From NCBI GenBank assembly GCA_001970955.1, contig MPUH01000167.1:27606-91605 (forward strand): DNA of 64,000 bases, written 5' to 3'. Source of the DNA: Stentor coeruleus (taxonomy: Eukaryota; Ciliophora; Heterotrichea; Heterotrichida; Stentoridae). Position 1 is the stretch's first letter, and every line of letters begins with the position of its first letter. A program made the translations under genes and the position numbers. Below are positions 29,119 to 39,570 of the stretch, in pieces. The notes under the pieces were generated by a model that saw nothing but the letters and a program-made list of their open reading frames with translations, did no database searches and had not been told where the DNA came from.

Positions 29119-29787
29119 ATGGCAGAAGAATACATAAGCAACCCTTTTCGTAATTTTTACTTAGGTTTTTTTCACGAGCAGCAAAAGCGTATGAATTGGA
29201 GGAATGTAGAAAATGCTGATATAAACCAAATTGTTAAAGTAAAAATTATTCAGGGCGACTTGCGTCCTCTTAACAACCTATTAGAGGATTTAGCTTATGT
29301 CGACATATACAAAGATGATTTCATTGATACAAACCCAGAAGTATACAAAATGCTAAAAATAATGCAAACTGGAATGCAATATTTCTTATTTTTCCAGTCA
29401 CAACTAAAAGGTGTATGTAAAGAATCTCATGAAGCAGCAGATCATGAAATAAAAGAAAACAAAAGACTCAAAGATGCAGCTAAAAAACAGAAAAGTAAAA
29501 TTCGTAAGCTTCGTAAAGAAATTGAAAACCTAGACCTTCGATCAATGCATTATGATATGCTTAGCGAAGTATTAAAAGCTGAAGGAGCGCCACTTGATTT
29601 TAAAAAAATTGAATCGAAAAAACTTATTAAAGAGAGGAATATTAAATCTAAAGATGTTTATGTTGCTGATATGGATATTGGTGATGTAGATTCAAGAGGT
29701 GAAAAGGAATTATTAGAAAGTATTGATTTCCAATTGTCGGTATCTAAAAATGATAAAGATTTACCACGTTTAGGTTTGCATAAATAA
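29119..29787 (+). CDS. DZIP1/Iguana-like N-terminal-domain protein
   Basis: A 222-aa protein. Residues about 10-110 match the DZIP1-type N-terminal domain: MNWRNVENADINQIVKVKI, then GDLRPLNNLLEDLAYVDI, then a QTGMQYFLFFQSQL helix. DZIP1 proteins act at the basal body and ciliary transition zone. Residues about 110-150 form a Lys/Glu-rich coiled coil. The single C2H2 zinc finger that normally follows in DZIP1 is absent, and the protein is far shorter than animal relatives. The ATG is the first in frame and the stop is TAA. A ciliary role is inferred from the family. Confidence 0.7.
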   Translation: MAEEYISNPFRNFYLGFFHEQQKRMNWRNVENADINQIVKVKIIQGDLRPLNNLLEDLAYVDIYKDDFIDTNPEVYKMLKIMQTGMQYFLFFQSQLKGVCKESHEAADHEIKENKRLKDAAKKQKSKIRKLRKEIENLDLRSMHYDMLSEVLKAEGAPLDFKKIESKKLIKERNIKSKDVYVADMDIGDVDSRGEKELLESIDFQLSVSKNDKDLPRLGLHK

Positions 29788-29912
29788 TTACTTTATAATA
29801 AAAGAATCAAAGTTTTATATATATTTTTACTGTATAAAATCAATGCAAATTTTTTGATTACGGGATATTTTTTATATATGTAAAAAATATAATTTCATAG
29901 CGAGACTATTAA

Positions 29913-30980
29913 CTAATTTAAAGCTTGCCATGAATCGTAAAACGCTTCATTAGGCTTTTCGGACACAATACGATTAAAGCCGCCTTCCCAAGTTGTTATT
30001 TCAGATGATTTGCATAGATATTTGTACTCAAAAGGTAGGGTTGATATTTTTAAAGTCTGGCTCCACCTATGTCCGATATGCCAAATTAAGTTCAAACCTT
30101 TGTCTGGATTCCATTTCCCAAGCTCTTCACAAGATCCAACAATAACTATTGACTCTCCGAATTTAGTTTCATAATGAACACTAAACTCACATTCAAAAGT
30201 TTCATTTTCTTGATCTTTTGTATCTTCACTTGTTGCTGATTTTCGCTCTTGCTCGTATTTTCTATAAAAATTATCCACCCCTGAAGTTTTATCAGTATAA
30301 AAGTCGTATGACTTTGCATCTCTTGGTTTCTGTGACTCTTCTGATATAGTATTTTTTATTATTTCGGCAAAAATCTTTTCTTTTTTCGAATTGTGTGGGG
30401 TATTCTCAGAGAGTTCCTCTTTAATTTCAACAATCTCTGTCTTTTCTGAAACTTCTTCTTTTTCTTTTAAAACAGACTTTTCTAGCATAGTTTCTACATG
30501 TGGATTTTTGACAAAATGAGAAAAAATAGTTTTACCAGTTGGCTTCTCTGTAACAATTTTATCTTCAAAATCCTCCTCATCAGATTTAATCTCTAAATCA
30601 ATTGAAGGGTTTTCTTTACTATCATGTGATATAAACGAAGTAAATTTTTCAGGTCTTTCAATAACATGATCTTCATAGATTTTAATTTCTGAATCAAAAG
30701 CTCTAGAATGGCCTAGTAAATCCATTAATTTTTCAGGGCTTTCATTAGTGAAAGGTGATTCAGAATGTTCAGTTTGTGCTTCAGACCTAGTCTCACCATT
30801 TTTCCCAGGTAAAATTTCATTCTTGCTTGATTCTTGAATTATCATATCTGCAGATGAAGGTTCATCTTCTGGAATTGTTTCTAGGATTGATATGCATTTT
30901 ATTAATTTGTCAGTGAGAAACAAGTCTTTTTCTTTATCTTTGCTATCATAAAAATTATGTTCTTTTACTTTTACTTCCAT
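29913..30980 (-). CDS. CBM20 starch-binding-domain protein with acidic N-terminus
   Basis: A 355-aa protein. The C-terminal about 100 residues are a carbohydrate-binding module of family 20: FSVHYETKFGESIVIVGS, CEELGKWNPDKGLNL, W then FEYKYLC, and WEGGFNR near the end. The Trp and aromatic positions that stack on glucan chains are kept. The first about 250 residues are highly acidic, Ser/Thr-rich and disordered. There is no catalytic domain, so the module probably docks the protein on glycogen-like stores or another protein. No signal peptide is seen, so it should be cytosolic. Confidence 0.85.
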   Translation of the reverse strand: MEVKVKEHNFYDSKDKEKDLFLTDKLIKCISILETIPEDEPSSADMIIQESSKNEILPGKNGETRSEAQTEHSESPFTNESPEKLMDLLGHSRAFDSEIKIYEDHVIERPEKFTSFISHDSKENPSIDLEIKSDEEDFEDKIVTEKPTGKTIFSHFVKNPHVETMLEKSVLKEKEEVSEKTEIVEIKEELSENTPHNSKKEKIFAEIIKNTISEESQKPRDAKSYDFYTDKTSGVDNFYRKYEQERKSATSEDTKDQENETFECEFSVHYETKFGESIVIVGSCEELGKWNPDKGLNLIWHIGHRWSQTLKISTLPFEYKYLCKSSEITTWEGGFNRIVSEKPNEAFYDSWQALN

Positions 30981-31751
30981 TTATATCCACTATATATTAT
31001 CACGTAGTATATGTTTTTTTTTAAAATATTTTTTGCTTTTTTGTATGAATAATGATTAGATTTGCTTGATATAGGAAAATTTGTATAGAAAATGTTGGGT
31101 TATGGAAAATTTAAATACAATGTGAGGCAAAATGTTATTATTGTGTTGAAGGGGTAAAAATAAAATTTAAGGTATTTAGATTTGGTATTTGATGAGTTTT
31201 TATTTGAGTGATTTTTAATAGGATATTTGTTTATGTTGGAGAGAATAAATCAAAATATGAAAAGGAATATTTTTATATAAAAAGAATTTCTGATGATATT
31301 ATGTATTTCTTTTTACATATTATGATAGTGATTCAATATTTTTTTAAGGACTAGTTAAAGCTTTTGATCAATTTATTTAATCTATTTAATTAAAAATCAG
31401 TATTTAGAAATTGAAAATTTTATATACCTACAGCAATTTAGCATATAATCATAGATTATATTTCATATTAGAATCCCAAACTGATATTTCTACCTCTATA
31501 TCTACTCTTTTAAAATTATCTAAATTTGTCAAAAAAAACTACTCCTAAAATTCCCGCTACCTTCAACTATCCACACAATCAAATAATTTAAAACTTTCTA
31601 AAATAAAAATATAAAATGCAACCTTCCAATCTTAACCATATCAGCCTAACACAAGCCTTAAAAGATTAAATCTTATAGCCAGTTTTCCAAAAAAAATATA
31701 TGATTTAATCTTTTTCTTTTCAACTTTTTTACATCATGGTATAATAATACA
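30981..31751. other. intergenic, divergent, no gene seen
   Basis: 771 bp of AT-rich DNA. The left half is G/T-rich, the right half A/C-rich on the plus strand. No RNA or coding signal recognised. Confidence 0.5.
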
Positions 31752-32318
31752 ATGGGGTGTATCTGTGGGAAGAAAAAGAAGAAAAATAACAATAAAAATC
31801 AAAAAAACCCTTCTGATCCAAGTACCCAACATATTTCAAACTTAGAACCTGAACCTGATATAGTATTACCTGAAGAAAGACATCATACAAATTCCTATCC
31901 TACATTTTTTACTAATGATTCATTATCAGGCATATGGGTTTATTCTAAAAGTGAAGAAGATTGTCAGTTTAGTGATGGTATACAACAAACCATTGAGACA
32001 GATTTTTTAGTAGGAAAAGCTACATCAGAGTTTGTAATGGAAGGAAAAACTTATATGATTAATTTCAAAGAATCGACTTTAACTTCAGGAGATGAGATTT
32101 ATCCTGTTGTTAGAACAAAATTAAGAAAAGAAGAATATGGATGGATGTGTGATGATGGTACGATTCGTCCTTTACTTGGAAATGTTGAAGAAATGCTACA
32201 AGAAACTGAAGGCAAGCTGAAATGCAAGATTAATGGGGTTGCTTTTAATATTGATTTGCCTAGATTACTTATTACAGAAATAAAAACGAAAGTTCATCGA
32301 GAAATTCAGCTTCTTTAA
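31752..32318 (+). CDS. myristoylated protein with two WWE-like domains
   Basis: A 188-aa protein. MGCICGKKKKKNNN is a strong dual-acylation plus basic-patch signal for membrane attachment. After a short linker come two similar modules. The first (about 57-125) reads SGIWVYSKSE, QQTIETDFLVG, then GKTYMINFKES and VVRTK. The second (about 128-185) reads YGWMCDDGTIRPLLG, EEMLQETEG, then VAFNIDLPRL and VHREIQ. Both fit the WWE pattern: an opening Trp, a helix with Glu, a Y/F-x-[IV]-[DN]-[FL] strand and a closing Arg. Paired WWE domains occur in Deltex; single ones read ADP-ribose chains. The match is by pattern only, so ADP-ribose binding is speculative. Confidence 0.6.
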   Translation: MGCICGKKKKKNNNKNQKNPSDPSTQHISNLEPEPDIVLPEERHHTNSYPTFFTNDSLSGIWVYSKSEEDCQFSDGIQQTIETDFLVGKATSEFVMEGKTYMINFKESTLTSGDEIYPVVRTKLRKEEYGWMCDDGTIRPLLGNVEEMLQETEGKLKCKINGVAFNIDLPRLLITEIKTKVHREIQLL

Positions 32319-32630
32319 CTTTATCTTAATCCTTTTTTTTAATTTTTTGTTTTATTGATTACTAAGAAAGCTAATTTATTAATATAAAATTCAGATTTAA
32401 AAGTTCTCGGCAATTTGTTAGTATTTTATATAGAAAATCAATAAGAACTATAGTTTAATTATAAGAAAATATTAAAGATAATAGGAAAATATATATGCTA
32501 TAATTAAAAAAGCTTATTTTTTAATACTTAAAAGTAAAGAAATATGATGCAGATATTATGAATATCTTTGAACATTAAATTTAGAAGTTTATATAATATT
32601 ATGATTATTTTAAGGTTTGATTAAAATATA
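32319..32630. other. intergenic, no gene seen
   Basis: 312 bp, almost entirely A and T, between two genes on the plus strand. Confidence 0.5.
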
Positions 32631-33908
32631 ATGATTTTTTCATGTTTATGCGCTTTAAGCATTATTCTAGTTGAAGTTAATGCTTTAGAATGGACTTTGA
32701 CACAAGGAAATAGTGAGTTTATTTTATCATTTGAAGACCTTGGTATTGATTTTTTTACCCAATACCATATAATTTTGAATTCAGTATCTAATGAAACATC
32801 AGAAACTTTATTAGTAGCAAGTCTCAACTCTAAACCAAGAATTACTATGGGACCCCCTGACTGGAGAATTGATGCTGATGTTTATGATTATAATTCATGG
32901 GTTTCTGAATCACAAACTCATAAACTTGTTCTTACACAAGGAGGTAATTGGTATATTGGAATTTATACAACACCGGGTCAAAAATTTTGGAACCTGACAA
33001 TAAACGGAATAAGTAATTTATATTAAGACACTACTGAATGCTTTTCAGGTTGTATTTATCATGGAAATTGTGTGCATTCTCAATGTTTTTGTAATGATAT
33101 GTGGGTCGGAATCGACTGTTCCATATTTATCGAGCCAATAATTTTCGACAAAGACTACATAGTAACCTTAAATCCTCACGAGTACATATATTTCTCAATC
33201 CAATCAAATCATTCAAGTCCATGCGAATTTCAAAAACAGCCTCATACACTAACAGTTTACTATAAAACAATAAATTCAGGGTACTAAACACATAGGATCT
33301 CCAACCTTGTTGGAAACCATGATAAAACTGGCAGTTGTACCTTAGGTTATGGTACCAACCTTCAAGAATGCCTTATTTCAGGTCTATCAATTTTCAGTTT
33401 ATATAGCGAAAACTCTCAAACTTTAACTTTAAGATGCCCTTCTATAAACTCAGATTCAAGTAATCCAAAAAGTTCACCTGTACTTATGTGGGTATTATTA
33501 AGTATAGCATCTGTTGTTATTATTGTTTGGATTACTATTGCTGTTACAAAATGTATTAAATATAAAAAAAGAAAAAGAACACATCATAGTTTTACAAAAA
33601 TTATTAAAAATGATAAACTACCTGTTAGTATTTTTAAAGATCTTGAGAAAAAAGATATTGATAATTGTCCTGTTTGCTTACAAAAGTTTTTAGAAACTTC
33701 TGAAGTTAGGGTGTTAGAATGTACACATTTTTATCATAAAGAATGTATTGATGAATGGTTTCAAAACAACCCATTTTGTTGTATTTGTAAAAGAAATTAT
33801 AGTGGTTCGGATTATATTGTTAATGTTGCACCGGTTGTTGAAGGTAATGCTAGACAGTTATCTGAACTAAATCATCTTCAGAGAGATAATTGGTTAGACA
33901 ACAAATAG
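32631..33908 (+). CDS. type I membrane EGF-like/RING-H2 protein (two introns)
   Basis: A 415-aa protein assembled from three exons by removing 33013-33027 and 33281-33295; all three exons share one frame. It opens with a signal peptide (MIFSCLCALSIILVEVNA). A beta-rich ectodomain of about 115 residues follows, then an EGF-like Cys cluster (CFSGCIYHGNCVHSQCFC then CS). A second beta-rich segment precedes one TM helix (about 282-305, VLLSIASVVIIVWITIAV). The cytosolic tail has a RING-H2 finger: CPVCLQKF, CTHFYHKEC, WF and CCIC. Layout resembles PA-TM-RING E3 ligases with a different ectodomain, so it may ubiquitinate membrane cargo. Ligand unknown. Confidence 0.85.
33013..33027 (+). other. 15-nt intron 1 of the EGF/RING gene, AAG acceptor
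   Basis: GTAATTTATATTAAG contains the in-frame TAA. The acceptor is AAG, unlike the usual TAG, but length and the -6 A fit. Confidence 0.68.
33281..33295 (+). other. 15-nt intron 2 of the EGF/RING gene
   Basis: GTACTAAACACATAG contains the in-frame TAA; A at -6. Joining gives NSGISNLVGN. Confidence 0.82.
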
Positions 33909-34383
33909 TATTGTTAAATAGTTGATGAGAAGATAAGTATTTAGTTTATCAGTAAAATTGCAGTAATCTAAAGACTATTTTAATAAAATTATGAGTTGTT
34001 TTACTATAAAGAATCTTCAAGAAAACTATTGCGGATAATAAAAAGACTGAAATGAAGTAATATTTAGTAAAAAACAAATTTATAATATTTTCAATACAAA
34101 AACTAAAACTCTATCAAACTTATTCATAAAAAAAACATATAAAACGAATAGAAGATATATCTTAAGTTTAGATATTAAATCTTCAGTATTATAAATTATT
34201 TATAATTCTTTTAAATTTAAACAGAATATCATCATCTTTACACGATTTCAAATACCCGCAAAATTTGAATCTCACTTTCACATACACTAATTACATATTT
34301 GAAATCTCTATAAAAAGACTTAACTTCTACTAATCATACATTACATAAATAAAACTACATAATTATCATCATCAAGTCAATAA
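33909..34383. other. intergenic, no gene seen
   Basis: AT-rich; G/T-rich on the left, A/C-rich before the next plus-strand gene. Nothing recognised. Confidence 0.5.
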
Positions 34384-35571
34384 ATGAATATAAAAAACAT
34401 AGAAAGTCAGTTCGAGCTACTTGAAAAAAGGTCCAAATACGTCTCAGACTATTTCAACCCCAGTATTCGATCTCAAAAGCAGCATCCCTACATAACCGAT
34501 CTCCAAGAAGACTATTTAGAAGATACAGAAATATTTGGCTTAGACAGATACATAATCAAAAAAAAACCTCCCAAAGCTACTTCACAATCCCCAATTCTAA
34601 ACACAAAAGAATCTCAATCAATAATAAAGCAAAAATTCAGCAAAAAGCCAAGAAGAGCTAAACGAAAACAAGTAAAACTAGAATCCATGAAAGAATCTGT
34701 AAACAATCTAAGCTATAAAGGGAATTTTTCCACAACAAAACTCCTCCCAGAGAAAAACTCAATCGAAACCTTACCAATAAAACCAAGTTATCTGAATTTT
34801 TCAAACTGGGAAGGGTCAATTTCTCATGATCATCAGTTTTCAACGGTAATGTCGACTGATTTTACTTATGATCTAGACTTAAAAGACTTAAAAAGTTACC
34901 CAGAGGATATGAATTCTGATTATATAAGAAAGTCTTTTATTGAAATAAACAAATTCAGCAGTAAAAACAATAAATATAGTTTTTCGCCTTATAAACATAA
35001 TGGGCAATTGACGAGAAGAAGTATTTCAGTACCTTTGGATTTGAATATAAAATATCAGAAAGACCCAAATATTGAGATTAAAGCGGATAAAGGAACTTTT
35101 CATGTTAGGGTTATGGAAATTTCTCAGATGATATCGAAAGATTTTTATGATTTAAAAACAGAAAGTGGATTTATTATGTTTGATAAAAGCAGGAAATTGG
35201 ATTTGGAAAAGGAGTTTGGGGATGTTTATGGGAAAACTTTTTGCGTTACAACAGAAAATGTGGAAGGGAACTTGGTTTTTTATGTGGTTTTTAAGAAATA
35301 TTCGAAAGAAGTTGAGGAAGATACAGTGTTTTTGATTAAGAAATTTAAGCAAATGAGGGAAATTAAACATTTTAATAAGGTAAAACTACCGAAGATTAGA
35401 GAGAATGAGATTAGGAATAAGGGTATGAGTGTAGATTTCAAACACCCGATTACGGAAGCGCTTGTTAAGTATAGAGATCAAGGAAAATTGTATAAACCCC
35501 AAAGTTATTTGGCTAAACTTAGTATTTTTGAGGAGCATGACTATATTAGAAGAAGATTTTCAAAGAGTTAG
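34384..35571 (+). CDS. 395-aa orphan protein
   Basis: Not recognised. The N-terminal about 230 residues are basic, Ser/Asn-rich and probably disordered. Residues about 235-325 look folded (GTFHVRVMEISQM, DLYDLKTESGFIMFD-like strands, LVFYVVFKKYSKE). The end is Arg/Lys-rich. No TM segment or catalytic motif. Codons shift from A/C-rich in the 5' half to G/T-rich in the 3' half, as in other genes here. It ends with TAG. Confidence 0.75.
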   Translation: MNIKNIESQFELLEKRSKYVSDYFNPSIRSQKQHPYITDLQEDYLEDTEIFGLDRYIIKKKPPKATSQSPILNTKESQSIIKQKFSKKPRRAKRKQVKLESMKESVNNLSYKGNFSTTKLLPEKNSIETLPIKPSYLNFSNWEGSISHDHQFSTVMSTDFTYDLDLKDLKSYPEDMNSDYIRKSFIEINKFSSKNNKYSFSPYKHNGQLTRRSISVPLDLNIKYQKDPNIEIKADKGTFHVRVMEISQMISKDFYDLKTESGFIMFDKSRKLDLEKEFGDVYGKTFCVTTENVEGNLVFYVVFKKYSKEVEEDTVFLIKKFKQMREIKHFNKVKLPKIRENEIRNKGMSVDFKHPITEALVKYRDQGKLYKPQSYLAKLSIFEEHDYIRRRFSKS

Positions 35572-36040
35572 AAATTATAATTTATATATAATAACTTATT
35601 GAGTACTTAAAATCTGTTTTTATTTTGAAGTAATGAGTTTTGATGTTGAGAATATTAAAATTTCAGTGATTATAACTTTATTGAAAACTGGTAAAGCTTA
35701 TCAGAAATTAGAGGATTCATAATATTTAATATAAAAAATAATGCCACTCCACTTTAGTTTTGCTTATCGATAAGCTTTTATTAATTTGATAATTTATCAT
35801 TCATAAAAAAATTTGTAGTATAATAAAAATATTTCTAATCACCCACACTAAAACTTATTCATTATCATCAATCAATCTAATTTCTCAATAAACAGGACCT
35901 TTCCTTTCAAATTCTCAATTACATATTAAAACCCATATCAAATCCATCTCAATCATTTATAACAATAACTATCTTCCCATTCCTACAAGTGAAAAAAAAT
36001 TTTTTTTTTCATCACAATAACATTAATTTTAGAATAAAAT
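35572..36040. other. intergenic, no gene seen
   Basis: Sharp change from G/T-rich to pyrimidine/A-rich DNA before the channel gene, with a run of T just before the start. No gene seen. Confidence 0.5.
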
Positions 36041-37969
36041 ATGCCAAGAAACAAATTAGAAGACGATGACATAGATAACAATTTGCCAAAGTGGAGAATA
36101 AAATACATCATGCGTCCAGAAAGCTGGCTTCGATTTAGTTGGGAAATTTTTGTAGCAATAGTCCTCTTATTTCTTGGATTCTTAATACCCTATCTAAGTG
36201 CATTTGATAATAATGAAATTTCCCTTAATCAAGGTGTAGATATTTTATCATTATCAGTATTTTCACTTGATATCTTCTTGACTATGAATACTGCATATTA
36301 TGATAGAGGACGGATAATAATAGACAGATTAAAGATATTTAGACACTATCTTGGGTTTTGGTTTTGGGTGGATGGATTTTCAACTTTTCCTTTTGATTGG
36401 TTTATTACTAGTGAAGGGAATGGAAATGATACAAAACTCTTTAGTTTTTTTAAATTTATCAGAGTACTGAAACTATTTAAATTGGTTAGACTTGTAAAAC
36501 TTAGGATGCTGATTTTTAGAATAGAAGATCAAATTGCTAATCAAACATTAATTACTTTTATTACTGTTATGAAGCTTTTGTTGTATTTGTTTCTTATTGC
36601 GCATTTTTTCGCATGTACTATGTTTTCGATTAGTTCATTAGAATTAGGTCCAGATGGGTTTATAAATTTTATTGTTAATAAGAGTGATCAACCTATTGTG
36701 GATGTTGGAGAATTGTATGTTTCATCTTTGTATTGGGCTTTTGTAACTATGGCTTCAATTGGATATGGTGATTTTTCTCCTCATTCAACTAATGAAAAAA
36801 TGTTCGGTGTTTTCACGATGCTATTCTCCTCAGTAGTTTTCGGGGTTATTATAGGAAATATAGGAACTCTAATAGAAAAATACAACATGAAAGCAAAAGC
36901 TCGTGGAGACGCCCTACGTAGCACAAACCTTTTTTTAAAAAAACACAAAATCGTCTCAGAACTCCGAAACAAAGCCCGAAGATATATAGATTATGCTTTC
37001 CACTATGAAAAATATAACGAAAACAGTATAGGTGATTTATTATCCTTATTATCTCAACCACTACAAGAAGAAATCCTCCTATGTACAAATGGTAGCATAT
37101 TACATCATTGTAAAGTTTTTCAAATATTCACTGATTCTTCAATAAATCGACTAGCCAAACTATTAAGTGTTAAAATCTTCTCTCCATTAGATCCAATAAT
37201 AAAAGAAGGTCAATCTCCAGAAGGTATGTATTTTATATTAAAAGGAGGTGCTGAAGTATTTGATTACACAACATCATGTAAAATTATCACTTTATCTAAT
37301 AGAGAATATTTTGGTGAAATTGGACTTTTTACAAGACAATCATGTGTTTCATCAATAGTTTCACATAATTTTTCAGAGAATCTTTTTTTAGGAATCCATG
37401 ATTTTGATAACCTTATCAACCTTATCCCATCAATTAAGTTAACTATTGATGAAATAAAGAAAAGCTGTAGTGAAGGAAATTATTCGATTATTTATATAAA
37501 ATGCTATTCTTGTAGACAATTAGGACATATAGCAAAAAATTGTCAGGTTATTCTAAATGATGATGCTTTAAAAAATAACTGGATAAATAGAAAAAATAGA
37601 TCTAGGTTTATTAATCCTAATGATCAAATAGGATGCAAAAAGAATAGAGGTAGAAAAGTTGTTAAAAGATATGATTATGGGGCTAAAAATGTATTGGGAA
37701 AAAGACGTAAAGTTGCAGAAATGTACCCAAGGATAAGCAAGATAGTTAATCATATTAAAAATTATTTTCAAGAAAATATTAGGGATGTTGATGGGAAGGA
37801 AGTTTTACATACTGAAGAGTCTATTTTGCAGAGCAGTTTGTTTCAAAATATGACAAAGGTTAAGATGATATTATCGAGTTCTGATGAAGATCCTAATAAT
37901 AGTATTGAAGAAGAACTTATTCGAGAGAAAAAATTTTGTGCTTTTAATGCTGGATATAGTAAAATATAA
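36041..37969 (+). CDS. voltage-gated K+ channel (HCN/EAG/CNG superfamily) with CNBD and zinc knuckle
   Basis: A 642-aa channel subunit. Six TM segments lie within residues about 32-275. S4 is FKFIRVLKLFKLVRLVKLR (about 137-155), with regularly spaced Arg/Lys. The pore has the K+ filter GYGD (241-244, ASIGYGDFSP). After a C-linker comes a cNMP-binding fold (about 355-470) with FGEIGLF (424-430). The Arg that holds the nucleotide phosphate in HCN channels is not at its usual place (TRQSCVSSIV), so ligand gating may be lost. A CCHC zinc knuckle follows (Cys488, Cys491, His496, Cys501), then a basic tail. It should set membrane potential in cell or ciliary membrane. Confidence 0.92.
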   Translation: MPRNKLEDDDIDNNLPKWRIKYIMRPESWLRFSWEIFVAIVLLFLGFLIPYLSAFDNNEISLNQGVDILSLSVFSLDIFLTMNTAYYDRGRIIIDRLKIFRHYLGFWFWVDGFSTFPFDWFITSEGNGNDTKLFSFFKFIRVLKLFKLVRLVKLRMLIFRIEDQIANQTLITFITVMKLLLYLFLIAHFFACTMFSISSLELGPDGFINFIVNKSDQPIVDVGELYVSSLYWAFVTMASIGYGDFSPHSTNEKMFGVFTMLFSSVVFGVIIGNIGTLIEKYNMKAKARGDALRSTNLFLKKHKIVSELRNKARRYIDYAFHYEKYNENSIGDLLSLLSQPLQEEILLCTNGSILHHCKVFQIFTDSSINRLAKLLSVKIFSPLDPIIKEGQSPEGMYFILKGGAEVFDYTTSCKIITLSNREYFGEIGLFTRQSCVSSIVSHNFSENLFLGIHDFDNLINLIPSIKLTIDEIKKSCSEGNYSIIYIKCYSCRQLGHIAKNCQVILNDDALKNNWINRKNRSRFINPNDQIGCKKNRGRKVVKRYDYGAKNVLGKRRKVAEMYPRISKIVNHIKNYFQENIRDVDGKEVLHTEESILQSSLFQNMTKVKMILSSSDEDPNNSIEEELIREKKFCAFNAGYSKI

Positions 37970-38880
37970 TGTTTTATATATTGTAATATGATATTTTTAT
38001 CAAAGCTCTTCACTTTATATACTTCCTAAATTGCATGTTTACTTATTCTACTAAAAATATTAATACATTCTAAAGCCTAATATAATCATTAATATTATAA
38101 TCAGACTTTTAAGTTGTAAATAAGTTTGAAAATATTACTATATATCCATTAAAACAACTACTTATAATTGAGATTATAATAATATGAAGATTTTTGTAGT
38201 TTTGAAAATAGTTGGGTAGTGTTTTTATTGGCTGAGATTTGATGATTGGATAGGTTATTGTGAGTAAAAAGTAGAATATGTTTGTGAAGTGGAGTTGAAA
38301 ATTAAAGTTAGATGGAAAAGTAAGTAGTAAAATATAATTAGTTATGGTAGGTATAAAGTTTTATGATATATTGATACAATTTTTTTAAGTTTTGAGTATG
38401 ATAATTTTATTAAAATATTAACTAAATATTTATGAAATATACACTTTTTTGTATATAAACATAAACAAAAGCACAGTTTTTGAATTTGTGTAGGTATGCA
38501 ATTTAATATAATTGATGGCTTTGATTAGAAAATTTTAAAGTTTTATCTAAAAAACGTAGAAATATAAACAGACTAAATTTCTAAAATGAGAAGTTATCTA
38601 AACCTAAAACTGAAAAAAATCAAATCCCGAAAATCTTTATTTTCAACGTAAAAACTTCTCATCTTTGATTCTATAATTATATGCAAAAACCAAAAATCAT
38701 TAACACTTTCGTATCTACTTTACCATTGCACAATTCCTTGTATTAACCTCATCTCCAGTTTCAACATCCACTTAGTAACTTCTTTTTTATCATTCTTCAA
38801 AAAGAAAAAGCCCATTATCCCACAATTTTTTTATCTCAACCTATAAATTTTCAAATTTTTCTTAATTAATTCATTATTTA
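37970..38880. other. 911-bp convergent intergenic interval
   Basis: Lies between two 3' ends. AT-rich with no open frame of coding quality and no RNA signature seen. It has the same G/T-rich to A/C-rich switch as elsewhere. Confidence 0.5.
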
Positions 38881-39570
38881 TTAATTTTGATTATGTTTTT
38901 CTACAAGAATATCTCTAAGTATTTTATCCCTAACTCGTTTTTCATCAACCAAAGAATCAGTTCTTGACCTAAATCTATATTCTCTAGGTTTTTCTTCTAT
39001 TTGTATAAGTTTAAAATCTTCTTGAACATTTAAATCATGATATGGCTTATGTACTCCGAATGCTGCTTTAGGGATATCAGGGATAATAAGTTTTTTATAT
39101 GATATTTCTGATGATTCTATGTTTATCTGAGGAAGCTTTAAAGGTTCACATTCAATATGAGAAAAAGTCCTTTTGTTAACTTTTTTATTAGAATTAGAAG
39201 TTTCAGGGCTTCTTGGTTGGGAATTAGAGCTTCTTGCTAGAGGACTAGAGCTTTTTGGGACGTAAATATAGCTTTGTTGATTTATTATTTTTTCTATATC
39301 TGTGATTTTCTGGTCTTCATTATTGTCGCTTGTATTGCAATTGAATAAAGCTCGATAACTAGATGAAGCTTTTGGGGTTAGGGAAGTGTTAACATAACCT
39401 ACGCTGGATTCGATTGTTCTTAGTCTTGAGGATTTTAAAATTGAAAACTTTGGCTGTGAAGTTTTACATGGTGAGACAATAGCAGGCAAATGTATACTTT
39501 TTGAAGGATGCTTAGGGGGTTTGTTTGGGAGTTGACACAGATTTCTATGAGTTTCAGTGCTTGTATTCAT
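38881..39570 (-). CDS. 229-aa Ser/Pro-rich orphan protein
   Basis: Not recognised. Low-complexity, Ser/Pro/Lys-rich and mostly disordered, with many possible phosphorylation sites (SSSPLARSSNSQPRSPETS). The C-terminal about 50 residues (EKPREYRFRSRTDSLVDEKR) look more ordered and may be a short helical motif. No TM segment or domain. Confidence 0.65.
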   Translation of the reverse strand: MNTSTETHRNLCQLPNKPPKHPSKSIHLPAIVSPCKTSQPKFSILKSSRLRTIESSVGYVNTSLTPKASSSYRALFNCNTSDNNEDQKITDIEKIINQQSYIYVPKSSSPLARSSNSQPRSPETSNSNKKVNKRTFSHIECEPLKLPQINIESSEISYKKLIIPDIPKAAFGVHKPYHDLNVQEDFKLIQIEEKPREYRFRSRTDSLVDEKRVRDKILRDILVEKHNQN

